Shown piece by piece: positions 1 through 10,724 of a stretch of 64,000 nucleotides of DNA; within the stretch, counting starts at the first letter, position 1, and each line of letters begins with the position of its first letter. The notes under the pieces are model-generated. The model saw only the letters and a list, made by a program, of their open reading frames with translations. It did not search any database and was not told the origin of the DNA. The position numbers and the translations under genes were made by a program. Location: contig NC_092230.1 of NCBI RefSeq assembly GCF_036320965.1, positions 48,550,094-48,614,093 on the forward strand, read 5' to 3'. The DNA comes from Panulirus ornatus. Lineage: Eukaryota > Arthropoda > Malacostraca > Decapoda > Palinuridae.

Positions 1-148
1 GCTGTGTAGGTATGTATAGTTGCGTGTGTGGACGTATGTATATACATGTGTATGGGGGGGTTGGGCCATTTCTTTCGTCTGTTTCCTTGCGCTACCTCGC
101 AAACACGGGAGACAGCGACAAAGTATAATAGAAAAAAAAGAATAATAG
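1..148 (+). mobile_element. RTE-A 3' tail, running off the left edge
   Basis: Matches the short-type 3' UTR of RTE-A: a TG/TATA-rich stretch, then the hairpin region with CGCAAACGCGGGAGACAGCG, then an A-rich end. The body of this copy lies outside the window. Confidence 0.8.
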
Positions 149-345
149 TAGGGAGGAGCCTCTGCAAACACTGTGCTAGAGTTGCCCTCTGCTAGTGGCA
201 TGTTAAGGGTGAGGCAGTTAAGGTTAAGAAGTGCCACTGGAAGTCTCTAGTTATGGAGAAAGTATTGCCATGGCCACCCACTTGAAGGAGATCCAGTTGG
301 AACAGGTGTCAGAAATATAGTCTGATATATTCCTCAGAGGTTTTG
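149..345 (+). repeat. R3 repeat, 3' part
   Basis: Homologous to 3,400-3,560 (same strand) and to 38,700-38,880 (opposite strand). Shared landmarks are 'gccactggaagtctc', 'ttatggagaaag' and 'catggccacccacttga'. It is the 3' flank of a repeat whose centre is a degenerate minisatellite, here missing. Confidence 0.6.
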
Positions 346-899
346 TAGATGTACTTGTTTCTTCCATATTATGAATTCTTTAATCCAGGGAAGTTTTTTC
401 TATTCTGTCTCTGCTGCCAAGCATAAAGTATCATATATCTTTCTGTTTCTAGAGTATATAGTTTAGTTTCTTTCAATCTTTAATGAAAGATTTAAGTATT
501 CTATTCTCTGTTCTTTTTTCTAAACTGTATTGTTCAAGTTGTTACCATCTTCCATGAAAGTTCATAGGTTCTCTACCTGCAAAGGTTGTAAAGTTTTCTG
601 AATTCTCTCGAGCTTAATAATTTCAGCTTGCTTAGTTGAGGACCATACAATACGTTAATTTTGCTTCTTATACTTACATTAAACATATTTTTCATCAGCT
701 TCCCATCTTTCAAATATAAAGTTCTTATTATTACATTTTTCAGTTAGAGCACATGTATAAGTGGAAGTGATTTCAGTAATCTCATTTTTAATTCTAAACG
801 GATGAATTAGGAGGGTGTGATCAATGAGATGTGTGCAACACAATGGGAAGCCCTGCTGAGTACCAAAACACAGGAGGAATGTGTAAATGACATGACTGC
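346..899. other. AT-rich stretch, nothing recognised
   Basis: No coding frame, splice pattern or repeat family seen. The ORF at 679-948 on the minus strand shows no recognisable motif and is probably chance. Confidence 0.4.
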
Positions 900-1447
900 T
901 TTCGTACTTCAAACTTGCAAAGGACATATACCAGCGACAAGAAAGCACAAAAGGTCTAGCTTAGAATGAGGAAAACAAGCACTCTACAAGAGGTGAAAAA
1001 GAATTACAGACCTACTAAAGAAGTCACAGCTCACCCTGTGAAGGAAGGAAAACCCATCAAGTGGATTGTTGGACATAGACCATAAACTAAAAATGTCATA
1101 TGAAACTTAGGAAAAAGAAGAGCCCTTAATGAAACAAGAAGGAACTCCAAATACTTTTTTTCATATGCTTAATGCAAATCTAGGACCACAAACTCCATTG
1201 GCCCTCTGAAAACAGAGGGTATTTTTACAGATGACTGCCAAGAGATAAGTGAGATTCTAAAAAGGCAACATAAATCAGTATTCATTGAGCTAAAAATTAC
1301 ATTAGAGATAAATGACCCAATAGACTTCTTCCTAAAATTGTAAGCCCATAAGTGTACACATAGCAGATTTTGAGAGGGCTGTTGAGAGTATGCTTATTCA
1401 CTCAGCCCCATGCCCAGACTCTTGGAACTCAATCTTCATAAAAATAA
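900..1447 (+). mobile_element. CR1-like ORF2 fragment (linker before RT), degraded
   Basis: Frame-shifted peptides on the plus strand match the segment between endonuclease and reverse transcriptase of CR1-type LINEs: a run around 'SIGPLKTEG', then 'FTDDCQEISEILKRQ', then 'SAPCPDSWNSIFIK', the usual lead into the RT domain. Several stops and frameshifts show it is dead. It ends abruptly at RTE-A sequence; a further RT piece of the same kind of element resumes at about 3,570. Confidence 0.65.
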
Positions 1448-2790
1448 AGCCATTGTACAAAGGCAAAGGGGATAAGAGTGAGTGCTCAAATTACAGAGGT
1501 ATAAGTTTGTTGAGTATTCCTGGTAAATTATATGGGAGGGTATTGATTGAGAGGGTGAAGGCATGTACAGAGCATCAGATTGGGGAAGAGCAGTGTGGTT
1601 TCAGAAGTGGTAGAGGATGTGTGGATCAGATGTTTGCTTTGAAGAATGTATGTGAGAAATACTTAGAAAAGCAAATGGATTTGTATGTAGCATTTATGGA
1701 TCTGGAGAAGGCATATGATAGAGTTGATAGAGATGATCTGTGGAAGGTATTAAGAATATATGGTGTGGGAGGCAAGTTGTTGGAAGCAGTGAAAAGTTTT
1801 TATCAAGGATGTAAGGCATGTGTACGTGTAGGAAGAGAGGAAAGTGATTGGTTCTCAGTGAATGTAGGTTTGCGGCAGGGGTGTGTGATGTCTCCATGGT
1901 TGTTTAATTTGTTTATGGATGGGGTTGTTAGGGAGGTGAATGCAAGAGTTTTGGAAAGAGGGGCAAGTATGAAGTCTGCTGTGGATGAGAGAGCTTGGGA
2001 AGTGAGTCAGTTGTTGTTCGCTGATGATACAGCGCTGGTGGCTGATTCATGTGAGAAACTGCAGAAGCTGGTGACTGAGTTTGGTAAAGTGTGTGAAAGA
2101 AGAAAGTTAAGAGTAAATGTGAATAATAGCAAGGTTATTAGGTACAGTAGGGTAGAGGGTCAAGTCAATTGGGAGGTAAGTTTGAATGGAGAAAAACTGG
2201 AGGAAGTAAAGTGTTTTAGACTAAAATATCTGGGAGTGGATCTGGCAGCGGATGGAACCATGGAAATGGAAGTGGATCATAGGGTGGGGGAGGGGGCGAA
2301 AATCCTGGGAGCCTTGAAGAATGTGTGGAAGTCGAGAACATTATCTCGGAAAGCAAAAATGGGTATGTTTGAAGGAATAGTGGTTCCAACAATGTTGTAT
2401 GGTTGCGAGGCGTGGGCTATGGATAGAGTTGTGTGCAGGAGGATGGATGTGCTGGAAATGAGATGTTTGAGGACAATGTGTGGTGTGAGGTGGTTTGATC
2501 GAGTAAGTAATGTAAGGGTAAGAGAGATGTGTGGAAATAAAAAGAGCGTGGTTGAGAGAGCAGAAGAGGGTGTTTTGAAGTGGTTTGGGCACATGGAGAG
2601 AATGAGTGAGGAAAGATTGACCAAGAGGATATATGTGTCGGAGGTGGAGGGAACGAGAAGTGGGAGACCAAATTGGAGGTGGAAAGATGGAGTGAAAAAG
2701 ATTTTGTGTGATCGGGGCCTGAACATGCAGGAGGGTGAAAGGAGGGCTAGGAATAGAGTGAATTGGATCGATGTGGTATACCGGGGTTGA
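1448..2790 (+). CDS. RTE-A reverse transcriptase, C-terminal part
   Basis: About 447 residues of intact RTE-type reverse transcriptase. Visible motifs in order: [28 protein letters not shown] (catalytic Asp), [22 protein letters not shown] (FADD catalytic pair), then the conserved C-terminal region with MLYGCEAW and WFGHMERM. The endonuclease and the N-terminal RT region are missing, so it cannot retrotranspose by itself. Small lesions against the full copy include an inserted residue near CFRLKYLGV. The open frame starts at 1,390, but its first 20 or so residues are CR1-derived. Confidence 0.85.
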
Positions 2791-2990
2791 CGTGCTGTCA
2801 GTGGATTGAATCAGGGCATGTGAAGCGTCTGGGGTAAACCATGGAAAGCTGTGTAGGTATGTATATTTGCGTGTGTGGACGTATGTATATACATGTGTAT
2901 GGGGATGGGTTGGGCCATTTCTTTCGTCTGTTTCCTTGCACTACCTCGCAAACGCGGGAGACAGCAACAAAGCAAAAAAAAAAAAAAAAA
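1448..2990 (+). mobile_element. RTE-A copy, 5'-truncated, short 3' UTR
   Basis: Starts inside the ORF at the [10 protein letters not shown] motif and runs through the stop, a short 3' UTR (2,791-2,970) and a poly(A) of about 17. It has interrupted a CR1-like element. The open frame begins at 1,390 only because CR1 sequence upstream is fused in frame. Confidence 0.9.
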
Positions 2991-3566
2991 TCTTTAACAC
3001 ATGCTCTAAATGTCCACAAACATACAATCTCTCCCTGTCACACATAACACGTGACAACACCTAACTCTGACAACTCATTCTTTGTAACTCTAGATTTTGA
3101 AAATGATGGGAGCATTAGATAGAAGTAATAGGTAGGAATGTTAGACAGGAGCATTAGGTGGAAACATTAAGTAGAAGTAGTGGTTAGGAACAATAAGTGG
3201 GAGCATTAGGTAGAAGTATTAGGTTGGAGCATTATATAGAAGTAATAGGTAGGAATGTTAGACAGGAGCATTTGGTGGAAACATTAAGTAGAAGTACTGG
3301 TTAGGAACAATAGGTGGGAGCAATAGGTAGAAGTATGAGGTTGGAGCATTAGATATGATCATTAGGTAGAAGTAGCAGGTAGGAATATTAGGTAAAAGCC
3401 TCTGAAAACATTGCTCTACAGTTGCCTCTTCCGGTGACCTATTAAAGGTTGATGCACTAAAGGCCAAAAAGTGGCACTGGAGTTTACCAGTTATGGAGAC
3501 TTTTGTCATGGCCACCCCCTTGAGGGAATTGTTGAAGGGAACAGGCATCGGAGAGATAGATAGAAT
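2991..3566 (+). repeat. R3 repeat with minisatellite core
   Basis: Three-part structure also seen at 5,000-5,364 and, inverted, at 38,640-39,310: a left flank containing 'tgtccacaaacata' and 'ctcattctttgtaa', a core of short related units, and a right flank with 'ttatggagac' and 'catggccacccccttga'. No protein is apparent. Confidence 0.65.
3105..3400 (+). repeat. Degenerate minisatellite (R3 core)
   Basis: Repeated 13-17 bp words of the pattern 'gaagtattaggt' / 'ggagcattaggt' / 'ggaacaataggt'. A higher-order period of about 118 bp is visible: 'gaagtaataggtaggaatg' occurs near 3,122 and again near 3,239. Confidence 0.8.
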
Positions 3567-3567
3567 A

Positions 3568-4135
3568 ATCTTCATAACCCAGGATAATATATCAGGGTGG
3601 GAAGATCTTTCTTTTCTCAGTTGCTTGACCACTATGATAGGATTGTTGATGTTCTGGAAAATAAAGAAAATACTGACTTGATTTACACAGACTCTGCTAA
3701 AGCATTTGATGAATGTGACCTCAGTATCATAGCATATAAAATGCAAAAGATGGGAGTTATTGGAAAAATTGTTAGATGGCTATACAACTTTTTAACTTGC
3801 ATATCACAACACATTGTTGTAAACAATGCTATCTCCAGTGCCTTCACAGTAAAAAGCTCAGTCCCCCAAGGAAATGTACTTGCACCTGTCCCGTTCCTCC
3901 TTAAACCTGACATGGACATGAACACAAGCTACTGTTTCATATCATCCTTTGCAGATGATACAAGAATAAGTATGAAAATCACATCACTAGAAGATGCCAA
4001 AGTTACAAAGAGACATAAATGAGTCTTTAATAGAGCAACAAAAAAAGAAAAAAAAAAACACTTTTCAATGGAGGTAAAAATTTCAACTCCTCTGGTATGG
4101 GAAAAATTAAGAAATAGAAAATACTAATTGGATAT
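3568..4135 (+). mobile_element. CR1-like reverse transcriptase fragment, degraded
   Basis: The frame at 3,597-4,022 carries core RT motifs of a CR1-type LINE: QLLDHYDRIVDVLE, IYTDSAKAFDE (first catalytic Asp), SSVPQGNVLAP and SSFADDTRISM (FADD). Upstream, in another frame and with a stop, is the NPGQYGFR-like block. Frame is lost after 4,022 although similarity seems to go on to about 4,135. Probably the continuation of the element whose linker is at 900-1,447. Confidence 0.75.
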
Positions 4136-4139
4136 GAGG

Positions 4140-5000
4140 TACTGAGCTATTAGAATAAAAAGGGATATGCATGGTGGATGGATAAGATTAGAAAGGCCTT
4201 GGAACTGAAGAAAATGGTATGTGGTTTTTGCTCAAAAGGAGTTTATCAGTGAAAGTTCAGTGGAAGAATATAAAGTGTATAGATGGAATGTTACGAAGCT
4301 GATAGAGGAAAGCAAAGAATGAGTGGTTGAAGATTTTGGAAGAGAGTTGAGTGGAAAGTTTAAGGAAAATAAGAAATTGTACTGGAAGGTGTAAAAGGAA
4401 AGAGCTTGATGTAAGATGGGAATTGTAGATGTGAGAAGTATTTTGAAGAACTGATGTATGTGGGAGAAGGTGAGGCAGCAGTTGTTACATGCATGGGTTT
4501 GGAGGTTGGAAGGAAAAAGATACAAGTGCAATACCCTGTAGCAAGAAGGGAGGTGAAAAGGGCGATAATGAGGTTGAAGGGAGGAAAGGCACCGGGAGTG
4601 GATGGGTTTAGATAAGGTGCATTTGATATGTAATTTAGCATGGAAACAGAAAGTTATGCTTGAGGACTGGGTGAATGCTATTATTATTATTATTGTGGCG
4701 ATGGGAATAAATACAGACAGTATGAATTATGTACATGTGTATGTATGTATATGTCTGTGTGTGTATATATATGTGTACATTGAGATGTATGGGTATGTAT
4801 ATTTGCGTGTGTGGACGTGTATGTATATGCATGTGTGTAGGGGTGGGTTGGGCCATTTCTTTCGTCTGTTTCCTTGCGCTACCTTGCAAATGCGGGAGAC
4901 AGCGACAAAGCAAAATAATAATAATAATAATAATACTGTGTTCAAAGAAAGAGGTGCTAAGGTTGTATGTAGCTATTATAGGGGAATAAGTCTGTTAAGG
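4140..5000 (+). mobile_element. Second, divergent RTE family (RTE-2), degraded and interrupted
   Basis: Reads as a broken RTE protein: EVKRAIMRLKGGKAPGVDG near 4,550-4,610, then ICNLAWKQ and LEDWVNA near 4,630-4,680, resuming at 4,940 with FKERGAKVVCSYYRGISLL. The word choices (LCNLAW, GGKAPGVDG) differ from RTE-A, so this is a separate lineage. A 3'-tail insertion at 4,690-4,940 splits it. Confidence 0.6.
4690..4940 (+). mobile_element. Solo RTE-A 3' UTR/tail inserted in RTE-2
   Basis: Begins after (ATT)n with 'tggcgatgggaataaata' and carries only the distal long-type 3' UTR, the tail hairpin and an (AAT)n end. The RTE-2 frame reads DWVNA before it and GAKVVCSYYRG after it, so the host element marks both edges. 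It is either a very short 5'-truncated RTE-A or a tail-only SINE. Confidence 0.7.
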
Positions 5001-5364
5001 GAGGTTTTAGTTTGTAGGCAGCCACTGACCAGGAGGTGCCACCTGCCTGGGTATCGGGATGTTTAGTAATGGCTTCGTAGTGAGCCAGCATTTCAATGGT
5101 TAAGTTGCACACCTCTGATCCAGATAGCTGTCTTTTCTTTCTGCCTCACTTACAAATGGATTGCTGGCATTCTGTCCACAAACATTTCTCTATGTCACAC
5201 ATAACATTTGACTGCACTTAACTTCACAGCTCATTCTTTGTAAATATATTTTCCTGCTGTGCACCAGCCCTGCCTTTTGGCAAAGTGGGAGGAGCAATAA
5301 ATAGAGGTAGTCAGTAGGTACATTAGCCCGGAGCATTGAGTAGAAACATTACTTACAAGGAAGG
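5001..5364 (+). repeat. R3 repeat copy
   Basis: Contains the long left flank ('gtgccacctgcctgggtatc', 'tggcattctgtccacaaac', 'ctcattctttgtaa') and a short stretch of minisatellite core near 5,285-5,360. The same order occurs inverted at 38,880-39,310. Confidence 0.6.
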
Positions 5365-7300
5365 AGTACAAATTATTGGGAGGTGTACAGGAGGACAAAT
5401 GAGAGTTGGGGTGAGCAATTATCAGTAAACTTTGGGGAGAATAAAATGTTTTGGAAGGAGATAAATAATGTGAGAAACACAAGAGAACAAATGGGACCAT
5501 CATTGAAGGGGCCAAAAAGGGGAGTGAGAACAGGTAGTGATGAAGTGAGGAGATGAAGTGAGTATTTCAAGGACTGTTAAATTTGTTTGATGATAAGAGT
5601 GGTAGATGTAGGGTGTTTTGGTCAGGGTAGTGTGTGAAGTGAGAGAGTCATGGAGAGTAGTTTGGTGAAGAGAGAAGAGGTGGTGAAAGCCTTGTATAAG
5701 ATGAAATGCTGCAAGGTGGCTGGAGTGGATGGTATTCCTGTTGAATTTGTAAGGAAAGGGAGTGTTTGTATTATTGATTGGTTGGTGAGGATTTCATTGT
5801 AAATATGGATCATGGTGAGGTGCCTGACAATTGGTGGAATGCATGTACAATGCCACTGTATAAAGTAAAGGCAAGGGTGATAAAGGTGTGTGTTCATACT
5901 TCAGAAGTATAAGTTTATTGAGTGCTTCTGGCAAGATGTATAAGAGGGTATTGATGGAGAGGGTGAAGGTATGTACAGAGCATCAAGGTAGGGAGGAGCA
6001 GTGTGGTTTCAGAAGTGGTAGAGGATGTGTGAATCAGATGTTTGCTTTAAAGAATGTGTATGAAAAATACTAAGAAAAATAGACAGATTTGCATGTGGCA
6101 TTTATGGACCTGGAGAAGGCATATGGTATGGTTGATGGGATGCTTTGTGGAAGATCTTAAGAATGTACTTTGAGGGATGAAAGCTGCTAGAAGCAGTGAA
6201 CAGTTTTTGTGATGGGTTTAAGACTTGTTTATGAGTAGGAATAGAGGAGAGGGAATGGTTATAAATGAAGGTTGATCTGCAGTGGGTATGTGGCATCACC
6301 ATGGTTGTTTAGTTTGTTAATGGTTGGGTTGGTAAGAAGCTAAATGCAAGTCTTGGAAAGAAGGGTGAGTGTGCAGTCTGTTGGGGATGATAGGGCCTGG
6401 GAAGTGAGTCAGTTGTTGTTTGCTGATAATGCAGCACTGGTGGCAGATTTGAGTGAGAAACTACACAAGTTGGTGGTGACTGAGTTTGGAAGAGTGTGTG
6501 AAAGAAAGTTGAGAGAGAATGTGAATAAAAGCAAGGTTATTAGGTTCAGCAGTTGAGTTGTGAGTTTGAATGGAGAAAAATTGGAGGAAGAGAAATGTTT
6601 TAGATATTTGGGAGTGGACATAACAGTGAATGGAACCATGGAAAAGGAAGCGAGTCATGGGGTGGGGGAGGGGATGAAGGTTCTGGAAGCACTGAAGAAT
6701 CTGTGGAAAGAGAGAACGTTATTTGGGAGGGCAAAAACGGGTATGTTTGAAGTAGTAGTAGTCCCAATAAAATGGGAAATGAGGCATGGGCTATAAATAA
6801 GGCTGTGCAGAGAAGGTGGGTGTGCTGGAAATGAAATGTTTGAGGATGATATGTGGTGTGAGGTGGTTTAATTGAATAAGTAATGAAAGGATAAGAGAAA
6901 TGTGCAGTAATAAAAAGTGTGATTTAGAGAGCAGAAGAGGTGTGCTGAAATGGTTTGGACATATGGAGAGAATGAGTGATGAAAGATTGACAAAGAGGAT
7001 ATATGTGTCAGAGAGAGAACAAGGAGAATGGGAAGACCATATTGTTGGAAGGATGGAGTGAAAAGATTTTAAGTGATCAGGGCCTGAACATGCTGGAGGG
7101 TGAAAAGCATGCATATGATAAAGTTAGTTGGAAATTATGTGGTATACAGGGGTCTACATGCTGTCAGTGGACTGAACCAAGGCATGTGGAGCATTAGGGG
7201 TAAATCATGGAAAGGTCTGTGGGGTCTAGATATGGATGTGGTTTCAATGCATTACACTTGACAGCTAAAAAATGGATGTGAACAGATGTGGCCCTTTTTT
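5365..7300 (+). mobile_element. RTE-A copy, old and degraded
   Basis: Collinear with the full-length element from the region before the RT domain (ESWGE, MFWKE, NVRNTREQMG) to the 3' UTR. Readable blocks are [37 protein letters not shown] at about 6,000, LLFADNAALVADL (the FADD pair changed to ADN) at about 6,410, [19 protein letters not shown] at about 6,570, and the C-terminal GHMERM region. Many stops and frameshifts. Part of the long-type 3' UTR follows to about 7,300. Confidence 0.85.
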
Positions 7301-9170
7301 CATCAAGTACATTAGTTCCCTTGTTAGCTTGGTGATGGTTTGGTAGAGAAAATTGTTTTTGACATATCTGATAAGTCTAGTAGATTCACTTTCTACTCCT
7401 GAGATAGTCTGCCAGTTAATAGAAAATTAAAATACCTAAGAATGATTGAGTCTACCCTGTATTACTCATTATGAACTCTTGTACATGACAGTGTCAGTAT
7501 CTGTTTGTTTATTAGGGTGTCTAAAGATGACATGTATGTAAAGTTTGGAAAATTCTTTGCTAATCTGAGCACACAAGTGTTCAACAGTGGCAGATGTTGT
7601 AGTCTGAATTTCGATGGGGTTTAGGTAAGATTTGTACATACATTGCAGTTCAGCCTTCCCGACCATCATACTTTTAATTTATATTCTGGTAGATTGTTCT
7701 TGCAAATCAGATTATTGTTTTTTGTGCTCAGAAATGTTTCTGATAAACCATTGATATCAACATGTTCACAGTTTATCAAACAATGCAATTCAGCTATTTT
7801 GTTTCAGATGGATCATATATTCATATAAAGTCCATTTGATATCTTCCAGTGATTTCTGTAAGAGAATGGTGGCATTTTTAGACTGTGTGATTGATAGAGA
7901 GAGAGAGATTTTCTATCTAAACCATTTATATATATCTGTCAGATAAATTACACTGTTCATCTTAGTATGATAAACATTGTATTCTTTGCAGGTGTATGGG
8001 GAGGCTTCATTCGTGTTTCCACTGTTGGTTGGAGAGACATTTGCAAGACATTATCATCAGAGTCATAAAGATGATCAAGGAGAATAAACATATTCAAAAA
8101 CCTAACTGATTTTCTAAAAAGGAAATTCAAGGGCCAAATATCATGGATGAGTATGGAGTTGAGAAAACACATTAGTTCTTTTACCTGCTTTGAAAGTTTT
8201 TGCAAAACTTTCTTTAGATCTTTTGTTACTGCACTCCTATTTACATTCCATGACCCAGTCCCTCATCCTAAATTTCCATACTGATGCCTTATTCATTCAC
8301 TAATAATCTTCATGCTGCTTTCTAACCTTTACTCTTCACTGTATGAACACCTCTTTCACTCAAACTCCATTAGTCTGTTTTGCCAAATTACACTATTTTG
8401 CTGTTATTGTTTCTTTCACACACACTTTGCCCTATTACTGCACTCTCCAAACTAATACATTTCATACATGCTCTATTACTATGTCCTTCTTCCTACTACT
8501 TCTCCATAATAACCTCTCTTCTGTACACTCTCTCACCTTGCCCACATATCTCACAGTTTTCCTTGATACCTTTTTCACATGCATGCCTTCACTACTGTTT
8601 TACTTGACATTTCCCAAATGGCATCTTATGTGTATTTCAGATGGTCCATTTGCCTCATTTCTGTGCTATCATCTCACACACATACAATATTCACTGTGCT
8701 TTTTGCCTTGCACTCCTCCATACTATAATTTATTTTACAAGCCTTTTTCTTGTTTTTTTTTCTCCTCGTGTTTATCCTAACACTTCTTTTACATGTACTG
8801 CCTCTCTCTCTCTTCCTTAAACGTTTCCACAATATGCCTCTTGTACTCTTTTATCCTCCCTTTTCTTTCCAGCATAAAAATACCCGTCACATTGTTTCAC
8901 CTTGGCCTTTTATATCACTTTGGTCTTATATATCGTTTTCTGTGACCTTACTAGTCTGTCAGATGTACTTCACTCTTGTGCTTTACCTTCAGTGGGTCTT
9001 CTTGTTTTTCATTATCAAAGGGATTATTTATGTAGCTCATTCATATTTAATCAAAGAAATTCTTGCTAGAATGTTATTTATTCTACAGACGGGTTGGAAT
9101 ATAGTGCAAATATAACACGAGCATCTAAATTACCCCCATCTTTTTGTTTTACCACTATCCATTGTAATAC
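7301..9170. other. No recognised gene or repeat
   Basis: AT-rich sequence. From about 8,220 to 8,960 the plus strand is pyrimidine-rich and keeps long open frames of low-complexity composition (Leu/Ser/Phe/His-rich), typical of strand bias rather than coding. A GA run lies near 7,900. Confidence 0.4.
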
Positions 9171-9283
9171 AACATAAGGTCAGGTGGCGTTAGTGCTGAT
9201 ACTGACCATCCTGTCAGTTCTCTGCTGACATTCACTGAGTAAGGGTATTTCGTGTACACCTCTGCATATATGTACCAGTCACC

Positions 9284-9490
9284 ATTATGCCTAAGCATCC
9301 AGCAGGTACCTCTGCTAAAAGTGGACCTGCCAAGAGGATATGGAAGGCCTTTAACTTGGATATAAAGGTTACAGTACTGGAAGCACTTGAGCATTGGTCT
9401 GGGACTTCAGCAGTTGCTCGCTGTTATTGGGTTACTGATAACAGCATCCAAATCAATTTCTGTACTGCATTTACACCACTACACATTTAG
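9284..9490 (+). pseudogene. Tigger/pogo-type transposase N-terminal fragment
   Basis: Sixty-seven codons starting MPKHPAGTSAKSGPAKR. A lysine/arginine-rich start followed by 'FNLDIKVTVLEALEH' and 'VTDNSIQ' fits the CENP-B-like helix-turn-helix at the N-terminus of Tigger transposases, where a block like 'LDVKLEIL' leads into the DNA-binding helix. The catalytic DDE domain is absent and the frame ends at 9,490. I infer a dead fragment. Confidence 0.5.
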
Positions 9491-9604
9491 TCAATGTAAG
9501 GCTTATATCACTTGTTTCTTGGTTGTTTTATTAAACTTTTGTAATGTTCTTTCACTTTATGAGAAATGTTTTTATTCAACATATATATTGCTGTTTAGGA
9601 GACT

Positions 9605-10700
9605 GATCTAGTGAGAGCACAAAGACAAATTAATTGGGAGGTAAGTTTGAATGGAGAAAAACTGGAAGAAGTGAAGTGTTTTAGATATCTTGAAGTGGAT
9701 TTAGGAGCAGATGGAACCATGGAAGCAGAAGTGAATCACGGGGTGTGTGTGTATGTGTGTGTGTCTGGGAGCATTGAAGAATGTGTGGAAGGCGAGAATG
9801 TTATCTTGGAGAGCAAAAATGGGTATGTTTGAAGGAATAGTGATTCCAACAATGTTATATGGTTGCAAGGCGTGGGCTGTAGATAGGGTTGTGTGCAGGA
9901 GGGTGAATGTGTTGGAAAAGAGGTGGTTGAGGACAATATATGGTGTGAGGTGGTTTGATCCAGTAAGTAATGAAAGGGTAAGAGGTGTGCGGTTATAAAA
10001 AGGGTGTGTCTGAGAGAGCAGAAGAGGGTGTTTTGAAATGGTTTGGTCACATGGAGAGAATAAGTGAGGAAAGATTGACAAAAGGATATATGTGTCAGAG
10101 GTGGAGGGAACGAGAATGGGAGACCAAATTGGAGGTGGAAGGATGGAGTGAAAAAGATTTTGAGCGATTGGGGTTTGAACATTCAGGAGGGTGAAAGGCG
10201 TGTAAGGAATAGAGTGAATTGGAACGATGTGGTATACTGGGGTTGACGTGCTGTTAAAGGATTGAGTCAGGGCATGTGAAGCGTCTGGGGTCAACCAAGG
10301 AAAGTTTTGTGAGGCCTTGATGTGGAGAGGGAGCTGTGGTTTTGATGCATTATACATGACAGCTAGGAGATTAGAGTGTGCACGAATGTGGCCTTTGTTG
10401 TCTTTTCCTAGCGCTACCTCACATGCATGCGGTGGGAGGGGTTGTCATTTCAAGTGTGGCAGGGTGGCGACGGGAATTAATAAAGACAGGAAATATGAAT
10501 TATGTACATGTGCATATATGTATATGTCTGTGTGTGTATATGTTTACATTGAGATGTATAGGTATGTATATGTGTGTATATTTGCGTGTGTGGACGTGTA
10601 TGTATATACATGTGTATGTGGGTGGGTTGGGCCATTCTTTCGTCTGTTTCCTTGCACTACCTCACTAACGCGGGAGACAGCAACATAGCAAAATAGAATA
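9605..10700 (+). mobile_element. RTE-A copy, 5'-truncated, long 3' UTR
   Basis: Starts at the [21 protein letters not shown] region and keeps the C-terminal third of the ORF with frameshifts. A TG-rich microsatellite has replaced a few codons near 9,743. The long 3' UTR with the tail hairpin ends in AT-rich sequence at about 10,700. It meets the next copy tail to tail. Confidence 0.85.
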
Positions 10701-10724
10701 AAATAATATTTATTTATTCTCTTT

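Noticed and set aside
2277..2726. Long open frames antisense to RTE-A ORFs (for example 150-226 residues)
   Set aside because: They recur opposite every RTE-A copy because the sense strand is purine-rich. Their low-complexity Ser/Pro/His/Leu composition has no motif. They are shadows of the RT frame.
3105..3400. CRISPR-like array
   Set aside because: The short repeated words are not separated by unique spacers and the unit is degenerate. This is a minisatellite in eukaryotic DNA.
8343..9115. Hydrophobic 120-145-residue plus frames
   Set aside because: Pyrimidine-rich strand gives Leu/Phe/Ser-rich translation. No motif, splice pattern or repeat match.
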